Assembly: GCA_015059865.1 (NCBI GenBank)
Contig: SUZP01000007.1
Span: 1 to 62,327 of the forward strand
Origin: Rikenellaceae bacterium
Lineage (GTDB): Bacteria; Bacteroidota; Bacteroidia; Bacteroidales; Rikenellaceae
Direction: 5' to 3'
DNA: 62,327 nt
Shown in pieces: positions 53,655 through 62,327 of the stretch (positions are counted from its first letter, which is position 1; the number at the start of each line of letters is the position of its first letter). The translations under genes were made by a program, and so were the position numbers. The notes beneath the pieces are model-generated. The model searched no databases. It worked only from the letters and a program-made list of their open reading frames with translations, and was not told the DNA's origin.

Positions 53655-55433
53655 CTATATAGGTTGATTCTGTTCGTCAAGGTCGTAGAGTAGTTCGATA
53701 TCATCGACAAACATCCAAGACTCGCTACTTCCCGTAAAGTAGTCGCCATATCCTGAGCAGGTGAAGGTTAATACCAAGCACGATGGTACTATATCAGGTT
53801 TTACATACTCGATTGGCAGAGTCATCGTGTGCCACTCGGTTGTGTGTTCAACAACCATTTCGGGGTTATCTTTGCTGTCGAAGTAGCCCAAGCCATTAAC
53901 ACCTGCTGCGGTGCGAGGGTCGAAGAATGTTGTTTCGTCGGCACTATATACGCAGTGCGGCTCTTGCCAATCGGTAAGGCAGAAGAAGACCTTGGCAACA
54001 TCTGGTTCTCCACCCACAATCTTTATCTGCTTGCTACCGATATGGTACTCTGTGCCTACCGAAGCCCCCTTACTGCTGACATAGTTGATACCTCCACGCG
54101 AATATTTAACTTTGAAACGCAATGCCACAGGCTTGATATTTTGGTCTACCTGACGCCCGAAATAGATGTAGGCATTTGTACCCTCCGTCTTACCATAGTT
54201 GCCGACAAAGAGGTTTCCTGCGGCAAACTTCACAATCACAAACTTCGAGCCCATAAACGCACTTGTCTCGCTTGTTGAACCGCTTGGCACATTCTCGGGG
54301 CTTGCACTCTTATATGCTGGATATGTAAGGTTGTAATCTGCGCCGAGTGATGTTGAGCCGGGGTTACCCGTAGCCCAGAACATATCCTGCACCGAAGAGA
54401 ATGGATACCAGCAAGGTCCTGTAACGCCCGTAGGCAACAACTTCTGGTCATTGGTAAACCTTCCCCACTCCTCCATCTGCGAGTTAGGCAACTGATAGAG
54501 TGGTGCGGTGGTTACAATCTTAATATCTGACTGTTTCTCGTCGGCATAGCCAATAACCTCATACTCGGTATTGGGCTCCAAGCCTCGCACGACAGCCTTC
54601 ACGAAGCCCTCCTCATAGCGGTTGTAAGGATTTTTAGAGTCGGCAGCATACCACTCATCCTTAACCTTCAACCACTCCTCCGTGTTACGCTTGCGATATG
54701 CGAACTGAATTGATGCACCATCGATATTGGCCGCCTTAATCCAGATAACATTTGCACCTGCCGCCACATACTCGAAGTCGAGCGCCACCTCGGTAGGTAC
54801 GACAATCAACTCCCAAATTGTTGAACGGTCGTGTGCCGATACGGTAATAGTGCGTGACTTCTCGCTATTGTCGAAGTCGGTAGGCATCTGTGCAACTTCG
54901 GGATAGTCGTATGTTGGGCGAGGTCCAAAGCGCACATCTGTTGTCTTTACATTGTTAAGAGGGTAGTCCTGACGGCGTTTTACGATGGCACGGTGTCCCT
55001 CCAAGTCCCACTCGGTAGCGCCAATCTGACCATCGACACTCCAAATGCGATTGATGGTTTGCGTTGCGACAATCTTCCACTCGTAGGTCTGGAAGTAGGA
55101 GAGCGTGATATATTCAGGCTCCATCATATTGACAACTCGGTTATTTAAATCTTTCGATACGACAATCTTTGAGTTGTCGGCCGTATAGTTGATGTTTGTC
55201 ACCACATCCGAGCCGAAAGTTATCGTTTTGAACTGTACCGCCTCTATATTGGTCTCCTCGGCAAGGGGAATGTTTGCCGTATAGGTTGAACGGTCGAGGA
55301 TAATATCTCCGCTTGTGCCCTCTACATCGAGCGAGGCGATAAACAAATCGACCACAGGCTTCGGCAGGTCATTCTTGATGCACGAAGCAAAAGCCAAGAT
55401 GGCAAGGAGTGATATGATAATTTTTCTATTCAT
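53655..55433 (-). CDS. Surface lipoprotein with C-terminal PCMD domain
   Basis: 592 aa. Lipoprotein signal, ASC with the lipidated Cys at residue 18. The N-terminal half carries Ig-like strands (VVDLFIASLDVEGTSGDIILD...) and an FN3-like segment (AVVRGLEPNTEYEVIGYADEKQ). The C-terminal 250 residues form a PCMD (putative carbohydrate metabolism) domain: LPNSQMEEW, FVIVKFAAGNLFVGNYG and CLVLTFTCSGYGDYFTGSSESWMFVDDIEL in outline. The same domain ends the protein at 57118-59208. Last gene of the seven-gene operon, overlapping the preceding barrel gene by 8 nt. A ligand-binding role on the outer surface is inferred. Confidence 0.8.
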   Translation of the reverse strand: MNRKIIISLLAILAFASCIKNDLPKPVVDLFIASLDVEGTSGDIILDRSTYTANIPLAEETNIEAVQFKTITFGSDVVTNINYTADNSKIVVSKDLNNRVVNMMEPEYITLSYFQTYEWKIVATQTINRIWSVDGQIGATEWDLEGHRAIVKRRQDYPLNNVKTTDVRFGPRPTYDYPEVAQMPTDFDNSEKSRTITVSAHDRSTIWELIVVPTEVALDFEYVAAGANVIWIKAANIDGASIQFAYRKRNTEEWLKVKDEWYAADSKNPYNRYEEGFVKAVVRGLEPNTEYEVIGYADEKQSDIKIVTTAPLYQLPNSQMEEWGRFTNDQKLLPTGVTGPCWYPFSSVQDMFWATGNPGSTSLGADYNLTYPAYKSASPENVPSGSTSETSAFMGSKFVIVKFAAGNLFVGNYGKTEGTNAYIYFGRQVDQNIKPVALRFKVKYSRGGINYVSSKGASVGTEYHIGSKQIKIVGGEPDVAKVFFCLTDWQEPHCVYSADETTFFDPRTAAGVNGLGYFDSKDNPEMVVEHTTEWHTMTLPIEYVKPDIVPSCLVLTFTCSGYGDYFTGSSESWMFVDDIELLYDLDEQNQPI

Positions 55434-56298
55434 GCTGCAATCTCAATTTTTGTTCATTCTTCTTGCTCCACAAGTGCACCGTTACACCGATGTTAATCTC
55501 GGCAATGTTGAGGCGGAAACGCAACTTCGAGAAGTTTCGTGTTCCTCCCGTAGGGTTCATATCGGCGTCAAACTGCTTGATGTGGTTGTACTGTAAGCCG
55601 CCCAATCCAAACGATACCGTAGCGCAGACATTCGGGAAGATGTAGGCTGCAATGCCGGGGTTGAAGTTGAAACGCACCTTGTAGGTATCCGATATGGAGT
55701 TGTTCCACTCGTTGTTATACATAAAACTAAACTTCGAGCGACCATACGACCCCTCCAACTCCAACTCGCCAAAGACGCCGAAGCGACCTCGCTTGTCGAG
55801 TGGCACATAGGCGCGGTGGAAGATGGCAAACGAGTAGGCGTTGCTCAAATAACCGAGTGCGATGCCTTCGGTGCTGAACTCTATGCCATTGATGAAGTTG
55901 CCAAGATTTATATTTGCATTGTCGAAGTGGCCTCTCATATGGGTATATCCAAATCGCGCACCAATTGCAAGGTTGTTGCGGTAGAAGTAACCGAAGTATG
56001 GTTTTACCGTTACAATCGAGCCTCCGAGTTCCAAATTCTCGATTACGAGTGCTATGTCGCTGTCATCGGTTGAGAGTGTTCCGTACGATGCCGACACACC
56101 ACAAATCCACTCACCCTTGTAGGCGAAGGCGTTGGTGTCGATACCTCTGTCAATGCGATTTATTCTGAATGGTGAGCGAGGGTGCTTGCTTGCACGCACC
56201 GAATCGCGACCAAAGAGGAGGCTCTGTGCCTCAGCATCATATATTGTCACTGTGCTTGCTACAAGCACCGCCATAAGTATTGTAAATATCCTCTTCAT
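55426..56298 (-). CDS. Outer-membrane beta-barrel protein, paralogue 1
   Basis: 290 aa. Signal peptide about 1-24 (ends AEA). The mature part is built of alternating strands, for example YKGEWICGVSASYGTLSTDDSD, VKPYFGYFYRNNLAIGARFGYTHMRG and GRFGVFGELELEGSYG. It ends with RLNIAEINIGVTVHLWSKK and a short charged tail. Clearly related to the next gene upstream (56317-57096) in the GEW/GQW-G-S-SY start and the FGY-R-N-IG-RFGY block. Barrel fold is inferred from pattern. Start and length agree with its neighbour, and it overlaps the PCMD lipoprotein gene. Confidence 0.7.
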   Translation of the reverse strand: MKRIFTILMAVLVASTVTIYDAEAQSLLFGRDSVRASKHPRSPFRINRIDRGIDTNAFAYKGEWICGVSASYGTLSTDDSDIALVIENLELGGSIVTVKPYFGYFYRNNLAIGARFGYTHMRGHFDNANINLGNFINGIEFSTEGIALGYLSNAYSFAIFHRAYVPLDKRGRFGVFGELELEGSYGRSKFSFMYNNEWNNSISDTYKVRFNFNPGIAAYIFPNVCATVSFGLGGLQYNHIKQFDADMNPTGGTRNFSKLRFRLNIAEINIGVTVHLWSKKNEQKLRLQHE

Positions 56299-56316
56299 AA
56301 AAGTTGCCTCCTGTTT

Positions 56317-57096
56317 TTATAGATAGAATGATGCACCTAATCCAATGGAGAAGATGTTTACCTTAAAGTTCATTTGCGAGGTGGAGGTCGTACCCGACAC
56401 CACCTGATTGGTTACTTGTCGTGTGTTCGAGTAGTTGAAGCCGAACACGCCGATATTCACCTCGATAGCCATATTGTTTGTGAGGAAGGCCGATACGCCC
56501 GGATTTACACCGAGTGCCAAGTCGAAACTTGTGGCGTATGTGCCACTTAAACTCTGCTGTGGTCCCGAAGCCAACTTCTTCTGCGAGCCACCCATTGCCA
56601 AGGCGACCTCGGCAAAGAGGGCAAATCGCTTGCTCTGTCCGAGGGGGATATACTTTCGCCACAACGCCTCCACATTGTAGGATTGTTTTAGCGAGTAGTA
56701 GAACGAGTTGTCGAGCGAGGTTATCGAGAGAGAGGCGTTATCCAACTCTGTCAATCCTCGCGAGTAGCCAAATCGCACACCAATCAACGAGTTACGCGCA
56801 TAAGCATAGCCCAAGATAGGTGAAATCTTGAATTGGTAACCATTCGATTTGATATCCTCGACAATCAAAAAGGTGTAGTCGTTGTTGGTGTGTGTCGAGT
56901 ACGACACCGAACCACCGAACACCCATTGTCCCTTCGGCACAAATTCGTTTTTCAAGTTTGATACGCCTCGATTTTGACGGCGCAGGCTGTGGTTGTATGC
57001 CGTGCTGGTGCTATCTGCCTTTACTACCTCCTGCGCCATCACTGACGAGGGGAGTAGGAGCATCGCCACCACCAATATTTTTATAAATTTATTCAT
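56317..57096 (-). CDS. Outer-membrane beta-barrel protein, paralogue 2
   Basis: 259 aa. Signal peptide about 1-21 (ends VMAQ). Shares with paralogue 1 the opening KGQWVFGGSVSYSTHTNND, LGYAYARNSLIGVRFGYSRG and YIPLGQSKRFALFAEVAL (compare YVPLDKRGRFGVFGELEL). It ends in a Phe/Leu strand (IFSIGLGASFYL), the usual barrel C-terminal signature for BAM recognition. Two adjacent paralogous barrels between lipoproteins suggest a duplicated membrane anchor for surface subunits. Function is not known. Confidence 0.72.
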   Translation of the reverse strand: MNKFIKILVVAMLLLPSSVMAQEVVKADSTSTAYNHSLRRQNRGVSNLKNEFVPKGQWVFGGSVSYSTHTNNDYTFLIVEDIKSNGYQFKISPILGYAYARNSLIGVRFGYSRGLTELDNASLSITSLDNSFYYSLKQSYNVEALWRKYIPLGQSKRFALFAEVALAMGGSQKKLASGPQQSLSGTYATSFDLALGVNPGVSAFLTNNMAIEVNIGVFGFNYSNTRQVTNQVVSGTTSTSQMNFKVNIFSIGLGASFYL

Positions 57097-57117
57097 TTAA
57101 TTGTCAATCATTTATTA

Positions 57118-59208
57118 TTAGTACACGAGTTCGATATCATCGATATACATCCACGAATCCTCCGAGCCATCGAAGAAGTCGCCATATCCCGAACAAGTGA
57201 AGGTCAGGACCAAGTGATTTGGAACCTCATTAGGGTCTGTTCCGTAGAAGACGAATGGTATCTCAACTAAGTGCCAATCCTCTTTCGACTCCGTCGTATC
57301 CATATATGCCGAGTAGAGTACTCCATTATAACGAGCATCGCCACTCTTGATATTTGCATCACTCGGACTAAATGTTGTCGCTTCGGCCTTGCCACTATGT
57401 ACCATCCAAGGCGACTCCCAGTTGCACATACAACAGAATATCTTGCAGAGGTCGGGGTCTCCCTTTTTACCCTTTCCCGTCTGCTCTCTATTGATTGTGC
57501 CACACTTCCACTTAGCCCAAAAACGAATAGCTTTTGGCTTGGCATTATATATGAATGGCTGTCCGAAATAGACCTTCGCTTGCAATCCATCCATACCGCC
57601 CCACGAGCCCACATATAGGTTGCCTGCTGCAAACTTTATCACTGCATAGGTGGAGTCAAGATAGGCCGACTTCCTGCCCTTGGAGCCGGGGCGGACATCG
57701 CTACTACTATTGGTGATGTTTCCAACATAATCTGCTGCACCCCAGTTTCCCGTACACCAGAAGGCATTATCTGCTGTGTGGAATGGTACAGCAACCTTTC
57801 CAGAAGTAGACCAATCCTCCAATCCTCCATTCGGGATTTGGTTGCCATCGCGAGTGGTAAATGCAAGGCTTGTACCAACAGTCTTGCCATTGACCACCAA
57901 GTTGTACTCGTAGGTGGTGTTAGCCTCGATGCCACCGACCGTAGCAGTATATCTATTTGCTCCACTCGATGTAGCATCGCTGCTCAGCCACTCGCCCTCA
58001 CCCTTGCGATAGGTGATTTGCACACTCGAAGGTGTACCGAATACCGTAGCCGAGAGAGAGGTTGTGCCGCCAGCCCATGCCAACACCTCGTTGGCATTGT
58101 CGTAGCCGTTTACACCCTGCAAGTGGTACGGCAAATCCTTGCGAGCCTCACCGCCACTTGTGTCGGTTACGCACAACTCGATAACCTGTGCTCCTCCACT
58201 CAACGCATTGAAGAAGTCGTCAGAGAGGGTTACATATAGCTTTGTGGTGTTCAATCCCGAAAGAGTTACACCTGCAACACTCTCCTCCACAGGATTGTAC
58301 TCTTTGCCCCCTGCAACAATCGACACTGCGCAAAATTCGGCAGGAGAGGTCGCTACATATCGTCTATCTCCGCCGGCATAGTTGCACGAGGCCCCAATAT
58401 CGAAGCCATCACCCTTCAACTCTGGGTCTGGATTGAATGCAAAGTGGTCTTCGCGCTCCTCGATGCTCTCATCAACAGTTACCGAAATGCCGCCAAAAAG
58501 ACCTATTGCATCTTTCGAGAACTTGAATGATAGTTTATACCCCTTCTTCAACTCTACATCTGCAAGAGTTCCACTCTTATCGACATTTACCAACTCGCCA
58601 TTGTCGTCATACTCAAAAGTACCAACAAAGTGCCACGAGAGCGAGGTTACGCCCTTCGGCATAATGAAGTATCCCTTCTTGCTCTCGGTGTATGTGAGTT
58701 TTACATTGTCATCAGCCTTGACCTCCACATTGTAGCCCTCGTGGAAGCCATCAATAATAGTCTGGTCGAAAACAACCTCGACAGGTATATTTTGCATTAC
58801 GGCAACCAAATCAACGGTTTTGGTTTCGCCTGCCGTAATATCAAAATCCTTCTCGCCGTAGAGGTATTGCTCCGACTCGTTGAAGGTTGCCGCTACGGCC
58901 TCTCCGCACTCGACCTTTGCGGTGTAGTTGCCAGCCAAAAGCCAAATATACTGAGGCTTCTGCATATCCTCTTTCGAGGAGTCGTACTTGCGCACAAGTG
59001 TAGACTTGCCACCCTCGTTCTTATAGATTGAGAGGATGTAATCTCGTACGGTATCACTCTCGCTGCGAGTGCCCACATTGATTGTCAATACACCCTTATC
59101 TTCCGATGGGGTGTTGCCGCCCTGCAAATCATTGACCTTGCCATCGCCTACACACGATGCCAATGCCAACGCGCACGCGCATAATACTATATTAAGTAAT
59201 CTTCTCAT
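57118..59208 (-). CDS. DUF4493 and PCMD domain surface lipoprotein
   Basis: 696 aa. Lipoprotein signal with ASC (Cys 19). The N-terminal DUF4493 module starts GVLTINVGTRSESDTVRDYILSIYKN in outline and continues through LAGNYTAKVECGEAVAATFNESEQYLYGEKDF. A Ig/FN3-like middle follows (VQITYRKGEGEWLSSDATSSGANRY in outline, IEANTTYEYNLVVNGK). The C-terminal PCMD domain shares LVLTFTCSGYGDFFDGSEDSW in outline with the 53655 gene. The architecture suggests a secreted, surface-exposed binding protein. Fourth gene visible in the operon, 6 nt from the upstream DUF4493 gene. Confidence 0.8.
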   Translation of the reverse strand: MRRLLNIVLCACALALASCVGDGKVNDLQGGNTPSEDKGVLTINVGTRSESDTVRDYILSIYKNEGGKSTLVRKYDSSKEDMQKPQYIWLLAGNYTAKVECGEAVAATFNESEQYLYGEKDFDITAGETKTVDLVAVMQNIPVEVVFDQTIIDGFHEGYNVEVKADDNVKLTYTESKKGYFIMPKGVTSLSWHFVGTFEYDDNGELVNVDKSGTLADVELKKGYKLSFKFSKDAIGLFGGISVTVDESIEEREDHFAFNPDPELKGDGFDIGASCNYAGGDRRYVATSPAEFCAVSIVAGGKEYNPVEESVAGVTLSGLNTTKLYVTLSDDFFNALSGGAQVIELCVTDTSGGEARKDLPYHLQGVNGYDNANEVLAWAGGTTSLSATVFGTPSSVQITYRKGEGEWLSSDATSSGANRYTATVGGIEANTTYEYNLVVNGKTVGTSLAFTTRDGNQIPNGGLEDWSTSGKVAVPFHTADNAFWCTGNWGAADYVGNITNSSSDVRPGSKGRKSAYLDSTYAVIKFAAGNLYVGSWGGMDGLQAKVYFGQPFIYNAKPKAIRFWAKWKCGTINREQTGKGKKGDPDLCKIFCCMCNWESPWMVHSGKAEATTFSPSDANIKSGDARYNGVLYSAYMDTTESKEDWHLVEIPFVFYGTDPNEVPNHLVLTFTCSGYGDFFDGSEDSWMYIDDIELVY

Positions 59209-59214
59209 TATCTA

Positions 59215-60534
59215 CTATTTTCCAGTTTGAAGCATCAAAGTCTTCGAGGTGCTATTACCCTCGCTGTCGGTTACGGTGAGCACAAAGTCGTGATTTTTCA
59301 AATTTTCGCCACTTACGCTCTTCAACATACCCAAAAATTGAGTGATAGAGAGCGATAGAGTCTTCTTGTTCAAAACCTCGTCACCTACGGCAAATTTAAG
59401 CGCGCGAAGAGCACCCTCGACATCAATATATGTATCTGGCTCGCGCGAGTCGTATGACTGTGTTGGATAACACAAATTCAACACATTACAGAGGCTGTTG
59501 TTGAGAAGTTCGTCAGGTGTAAGTACCTCCGACTTAATCTCACAAAGCAAACCTTTGATGCCCTTCGATGCGACGATAGTCAAATCGACCGTCAAATCAT
59601 CCGTAATAGCGTAACGCTTCGAGATGTCGTAACCTTTCCACTCGATAGCAGGGTCTTCGGCTGGGATAGTAGGCTCTTCGCCACCACCATTACCATTCTC
59701 TTTCCACTCCTCCTCGTTTACGAGGTCGGCAACATTACAAGGGATAACCTCGTCTGTAACCCAGTCGCGAATGGTTACGCCAACCGTAATATTACCCTCT
59801 GCGGCGTGCTCGATGTAGAAGTGTATCTTGCTATGCTGACCAGCCTTTACATCGCGTATCTCCTTATTCATCTCGACAGGCTTGAAATTCACCTTGTCGG
59901 CAGCGTATGTACCGCTGATGTGGAGTTCGATGGTGTTGCTTACCTGTGGAGCAGCAAAGAAACCCGAACGGCTCTCTGTCAATGCGTACTCCAACGAATT
60001 ATTACCGACGATAGCTGTTGTCAGTGTCTTCTCGCCCAAGCGCTCTAAGAGGTCGGCCGAATAGGATACCGTGACCTTAATCTGCATCAACGAACAGACA
60101 ACCTCCGTAAGTGGAGTGGTCTCATTACGCACAATCTTGAAAGGCTTTTCAGCACCATACACAGGAGTATCCCACGCAGCACCGGGCACCTCGCCCGATT
60201 GGATTTTGAAGATATAGTCACCCGTTGCAAGCTCTATCGCCTCGGTTGGTCGCTGGCTGAGTTTAAACGACTTTACAACCTCGTTATTCTCGTTTATAAT
60301 CGAGCAGTCAAAGTTGTCGGTATTAACCGAACTACGAGTTGTAGCACTCAAAACACCAACCTCAGGGTCTTTCTCATCCACACGGCAATCAACGGAGAGC
60401 TGTGCCATCGAGAGAAAACCCGTGTTAGACAACCCTGAATTACTACCATTGTCAATTGTAAGTCCATCGCCATCACATCCCACTGCCAAGAGTGAGGCCA
60501 AGAGTGTTACTACTGTAAATTTTAAAAGTTTCAT
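59215..60534 (-). CDS. DUF4493 domain lipoprotein
   Basis: 439 aa. Lipoprotein signal (LLAVGC, Cys 20). DUF4493-like region: GFLSMAQLSVDCRVDEKDPEV, TTRSSVNTDNFDCSIIN, LATGDYIFKIQSGEVPGAAWDTPVYGAEKPF in outline, LMQIKVTVSYSADLLERLG. This layout also resembles accessory fimbrial (FimB/Mfa2-like) proteins, an alternative call. The C-terminal 150 residues (from about 290) form a separate domain ending in VTDSEGNSTSKTLMLQTGK. TRS recurs at the same place in the flanking DUF4493 proteins. Function is unknown. Surface exposure is likely. Confidence 0.7.
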   Translation of the reverse strand: MKLLKFTVVTLLASLLAVGCDGDGLTIDNGSNSGLSNTGFLSMAQLSVDCRVDEKDPEVGVLSATTRSSVNTDNFDCSIINENNEVVKSFKLSQRPTEAIELATGDYIFKIQSGEVPGAAWDTPVYGAEKPFKIVRNETTPLTEVVCSLMQIKVTVSYSADLLERLGEKTLTTAIVGNNSLEYALTESRSGFFAAPQVSNTIELHISGTYAADKVNFKPVEMNKEIRDVKAGQHSKIHFYIEHAAEGNITVGVTIRDWVTDEVIPCNVADLVNEEEWKENGNGGGEEPTIPAEDPAIEWKGYDISKRYAITDDLTVDLTIVASKGIKGLLCEIKSEVLTPDELLNNSLCNVLNLCYPTQSYDSREPDTYIDVEGALRALKFAVGDEVLNKKTLSLSITQFLGMLKSVSGENLKNHDFVLTVTDSEGNSTSKTLMLQTGK

Positions 60535-60565
60535 ATCGTTGAGTTTTTTTCTTATTATTCAATAG

Positions 60566-61315
60566 TTAAGCTTTGTCGTTCAACTCGAATTCGAGTTCGA
60601 TAGTATCGACTATCTCATCGTCAAACATCACATTTACAACCGCATTGCCCGCTGTCGAGAGGTCGAACACCACCGTATAACGAGTTGTTGGGTTGAGTGT
60701 AAGTTTTGTTTCGAGCGATGTCTTCGAGCTGGTCTGACGCTCAGCCTCGCAGGTGATAGTCACCTCGCCAGCACTCATAAAGAGCATCTCGTCCTTTGCC
60801 GACTCCCACGCAATGTCGTTAATCTTAAATGCCGACTTCGGAAAGTATCCGTTGAAGTTGTCGGTAGTCTCGATTGCAACAATCGAGTTCGCGAGCAACA
60901 CCTCGATATTGGCATCCACTGCAAGTCCATACATCGGCACTTCGACTGTTGTCGAGCCCTCGAAATATGGCTTCGACCAACCCTCTGCACCCTTTTCGCC
61001 ATACGAGAGGGTGATTGTGTATGGAGCCGAAGCGAAGGTCTGCTCCTCGTTTGCTGCATTAAACTCTGCGAGTGTTGCCCAGGTGAAGGTGTTGTTGTTA
61101 CCCACAATCTCCACTTTGAGCTCCTCGGCCTTTGGCACAAGGCCCTCGCTCAACACCAATTTACTGTCGGCCGAGGTGGCGTTATTTTCGCCCACCTCGC
61201 TACGAGTGGCCGCCTCGATAGCGATTTTTCCGAACTGGACATCGCCGCCTTCGTTACTATTTTGACACGCAGTCGCTACGACCGCAAGTGCTATTGCAAA
61301 AAGTATCTTTTTCAT
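60566..61315 (-). CDS. DUF4493-like small lipoprotein
   Basis: 249 aa. Lipoprotein signal (VVATAC, Cys 17). After Asn-rich linker NSNEGGDVQFGKIAIEAATRSEVGENN (in outline) the protein consists of beta-strands and Thr/Val-rich segments (TITLSYGEKGAEGWSKPYFEGSTTVEV in outline; VVFDLSTAGNAVVNVMFDDEIVDTIELEFEL in outline). No C-terminal PCMD domain. The TRS motif and surrounding pattern match DUF4493 starts in the downstream proteins. It resembles a single-module version of them. Starts 15 nt after the upstream partial gene. Confidence 0.65.
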   Translation of the reverse strand: MKKILFAIALAVVATACQNSNEGGDVQFGKIAIEAATRSEVGENNATSADSKLVLSEGLVPKAEELKVEIVGNNNTFTWATLAEFNAANEEQTFASAPYTITLSYGEKGAEGWSKPYFEGSTTVEVPMYGLAVDANIEVLLANSIVAIETTDNFNGYFPKSAFKINDIAWESAKDEMLFMSAGEVTITCEAERQTSSKTSLETKLTLNPTTRYTVVFDLSTAGNAVVNVMFDDEIVDTIELEFELNDKA

Positions 61316-61330
61316 ATCTCTCGGTCGTTT

Positions 61331-62327
61331 TTACTGTGCAATTGATACTCGGATATTGTCAATGTAGAGGTAGTAGTGTCCGTTTGTGATAGAGACCCAA
61401 TCGCTTTGGTCTGTACAAGGTATCCATAGTAGGCGAGTTGCAGAGGAGCACTCGTTTGCGGTGAATGTGTAGGTTGGGAATGAACTATCAAAACTATTCT
61501 CTCCATATTGTGGTGAGATATAGCCGGTGTTCAAGCATAGGCTCTCGAACATAGATGGAATACGGGAGGTGTCGTTTTCAGGAGAGCTAAACGCCTTTGT
61601 GGTAACCTTTCCGTTCAACGCCGAAGACTCAGCAGCCGTATGGATTCCGGCCATACAATAAACATTGTTGTTCTTGTTGTATCCCGAACGGATATATGTA
61701 CCCATGTCAAACTCAATTTTGAGTTTTACCTTCGCTCCCTCTTTCAAGTTCTTCATAGCAGGGGTGTCAAGACGACCATTGGAGCGTGTTGAACCTCCAG
61801 TACTCTCTTGTCGTACATTTACACGAACACACTTGCCAGCCTCGCCCTTGATGTGAGCACCATTCCAGCCAGTCACGCTCATATAATCGTTAAGCAGCAT
61901 ACCATCTGCCGAGCGCAAATCTCCTCCATCGTAATCATCTTTTGCAAATGAGGTGTGTATCGAGGTGAAGTCCTCGAAGAAGAGGTATGGAACATCCGTA
62001 GTCGCCAAGGTATTGACAACATACTTGGTGATTGTCGGCAGGGTAACCTTGCGCTCTACAATAGCGTGCTGGCTCTCGAAACGCACAGTAAAGACCTTGC
62101 CCGAATATGTGCGGAAGAGGCCCTCCTCGGCCAAACCGTACTCCACTAAGTCGTAGATGTTGGTCGAGTTTGTGGCAAACTTCTTAATTTGTACGCCATT
62201 GTGGTCGAGCACCGTAATTGTTTGTACTGCCTCGCCCAAATTATTCTTGCCGATAGGCAGACGAATGATGGTCGGAGGTATAGGCTCAGGAATAGTGAGC
62301 GAAAGAGGTGTGATATGACCTTCAAGA
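61331..62327 (-). CDS. Exported beta-rich protein, 5' end outside the window
   Basis: Open to the right edge with no stop; the visible 332 codons are the C-terminal part. The reading frame continues beyond the TTG at 62239, so that codon is not the start. The visible part has a strand-rich region (VTLPTITKYVVNTL) and a C-terminal jelly-roll-like module: PYLFFEDFTSIHTSF, GWNGAHIKGEAGKCVRVNVRQ, GRLDTPAMKNLKEGAKVKLKIEFDMGTY in outline, and the closing HYYLYIDNIRVSI. The ending with a DNIRV strand is usual in carbohydrate-binding or PCMD-like folds. First visible gene of the seven-gene operon. Confidence 0.65.
   Translation of the reverse strand, partial: LEGHITPLSLTIPEPIPPTIIRLPIGKNNLGEAVQTITVLDHNGVQIKKFATNSTNIYDLVEYGLAEEGLFRTYSGKVFTVRFESQHAIVERKVTLPTITKYVVNTLATTDVPYLFFEDFTSIHTSFAKDDYDGGDLRSADGMLLNDYMSVTGWNGAHIKGEAGKCVRVNVRQESTGGSTRSNGRLDTPAMKNLKEGAKVKLKIEFDMGTYIRSGYNKNNNVYCMAGIHTAAESSALNGKVTTKAFSSPENDTSRIPSMFESLCLNTGYISPQYGENSFDSSFPTYTFTANECSSATRLLWIPCTDQSDWVSITNGHYYLYIDNIRVSIAQ

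Overview
The window looks like a chromosomal segment of an anaerobic, gut-type member of the Bacteroidales, most likely Rikenellaceae (Alistipes-like). That placement is an inference from gene content, not a database match. Support comes from a SusC/SusD pair, DUF4493 and PCMD lipoproteins, an ExbB/ExbD/ExbD cluster, repeated Bacteroidetes-type promoters (TTTG, 19-20 nt, TAnnTTTG), and anaerobe or oxygen-defence enzymes: a one-chain pyruvate:ferredoxin oxidoreductase, a flavodiiron protein and rubrerythrin. The sequence is dense in genes, has one tRNA (Cys) and no CRISPR, rRNA or intact transposase.

Layout. 0.1-8.1 kb: aspartate kinase, nitroreductase and serine hydrolase with interlocked divergent promoters, a HAD hydrolase/barrel/lipoprotein operon, an orphan Bro-N gene followed by a 20-codon scrap of hsdR, then rdgB-folE. 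8.2-13 kb: flavodiiron protein, rubrerythrin, ndk, a tandemly duplicated structured repeat, a PadR-like regulator with a membrane partner, and tRNA-Cys. 13-21.5 kb: PFOR, uvrB, glf and an AraC regulator. 21.7-24.9 kb: the operon cvpA-rsgA-trmH-apbE. 25-29.6 kb: susC-susD without enzymes beside them. 29.7-35.7 kb: a four-gene operon coding for a chorismatase/RidA-fold protein, DUF1549/DUF1553, DUF1501 and a PPC-type protein, a set familiar from Planctomycetes. 35.8-44.2 kb: an Ntn hydrolase, an orphan ORF with a long structured leader, gcvP, an ECF sigma factor with a membrane partner, and the operon rnz-trmH-maf. 44.5-53.6 kb: trxB, the exbB/exbD operon, aldehyde dehydrogenase, and an aminotransferase/C-S lyase/symporter cluster. 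53.6-62.3 kb: a seven-gene reverse-strand operon of surface lipoproteins (DUF4493, PCMD) and two paralogous outer-membrane barrels, running off the right edge.

The strongest candidates for an undescribed system are (i) the planctomycete-like operon led by a chorismatase-like cytoplasmic protein, (ii) the DUF4493/PCMD/barrel operon, and (iii) the duplicated RNA-like element at 10.8-11.4 kb, whose 5' stems keep pairing through compensatory changes. Non-coding DNA also carries a family of terminator hairpins with a conserved loop and a dispersed intergenic repeat placed against the ends of genes.
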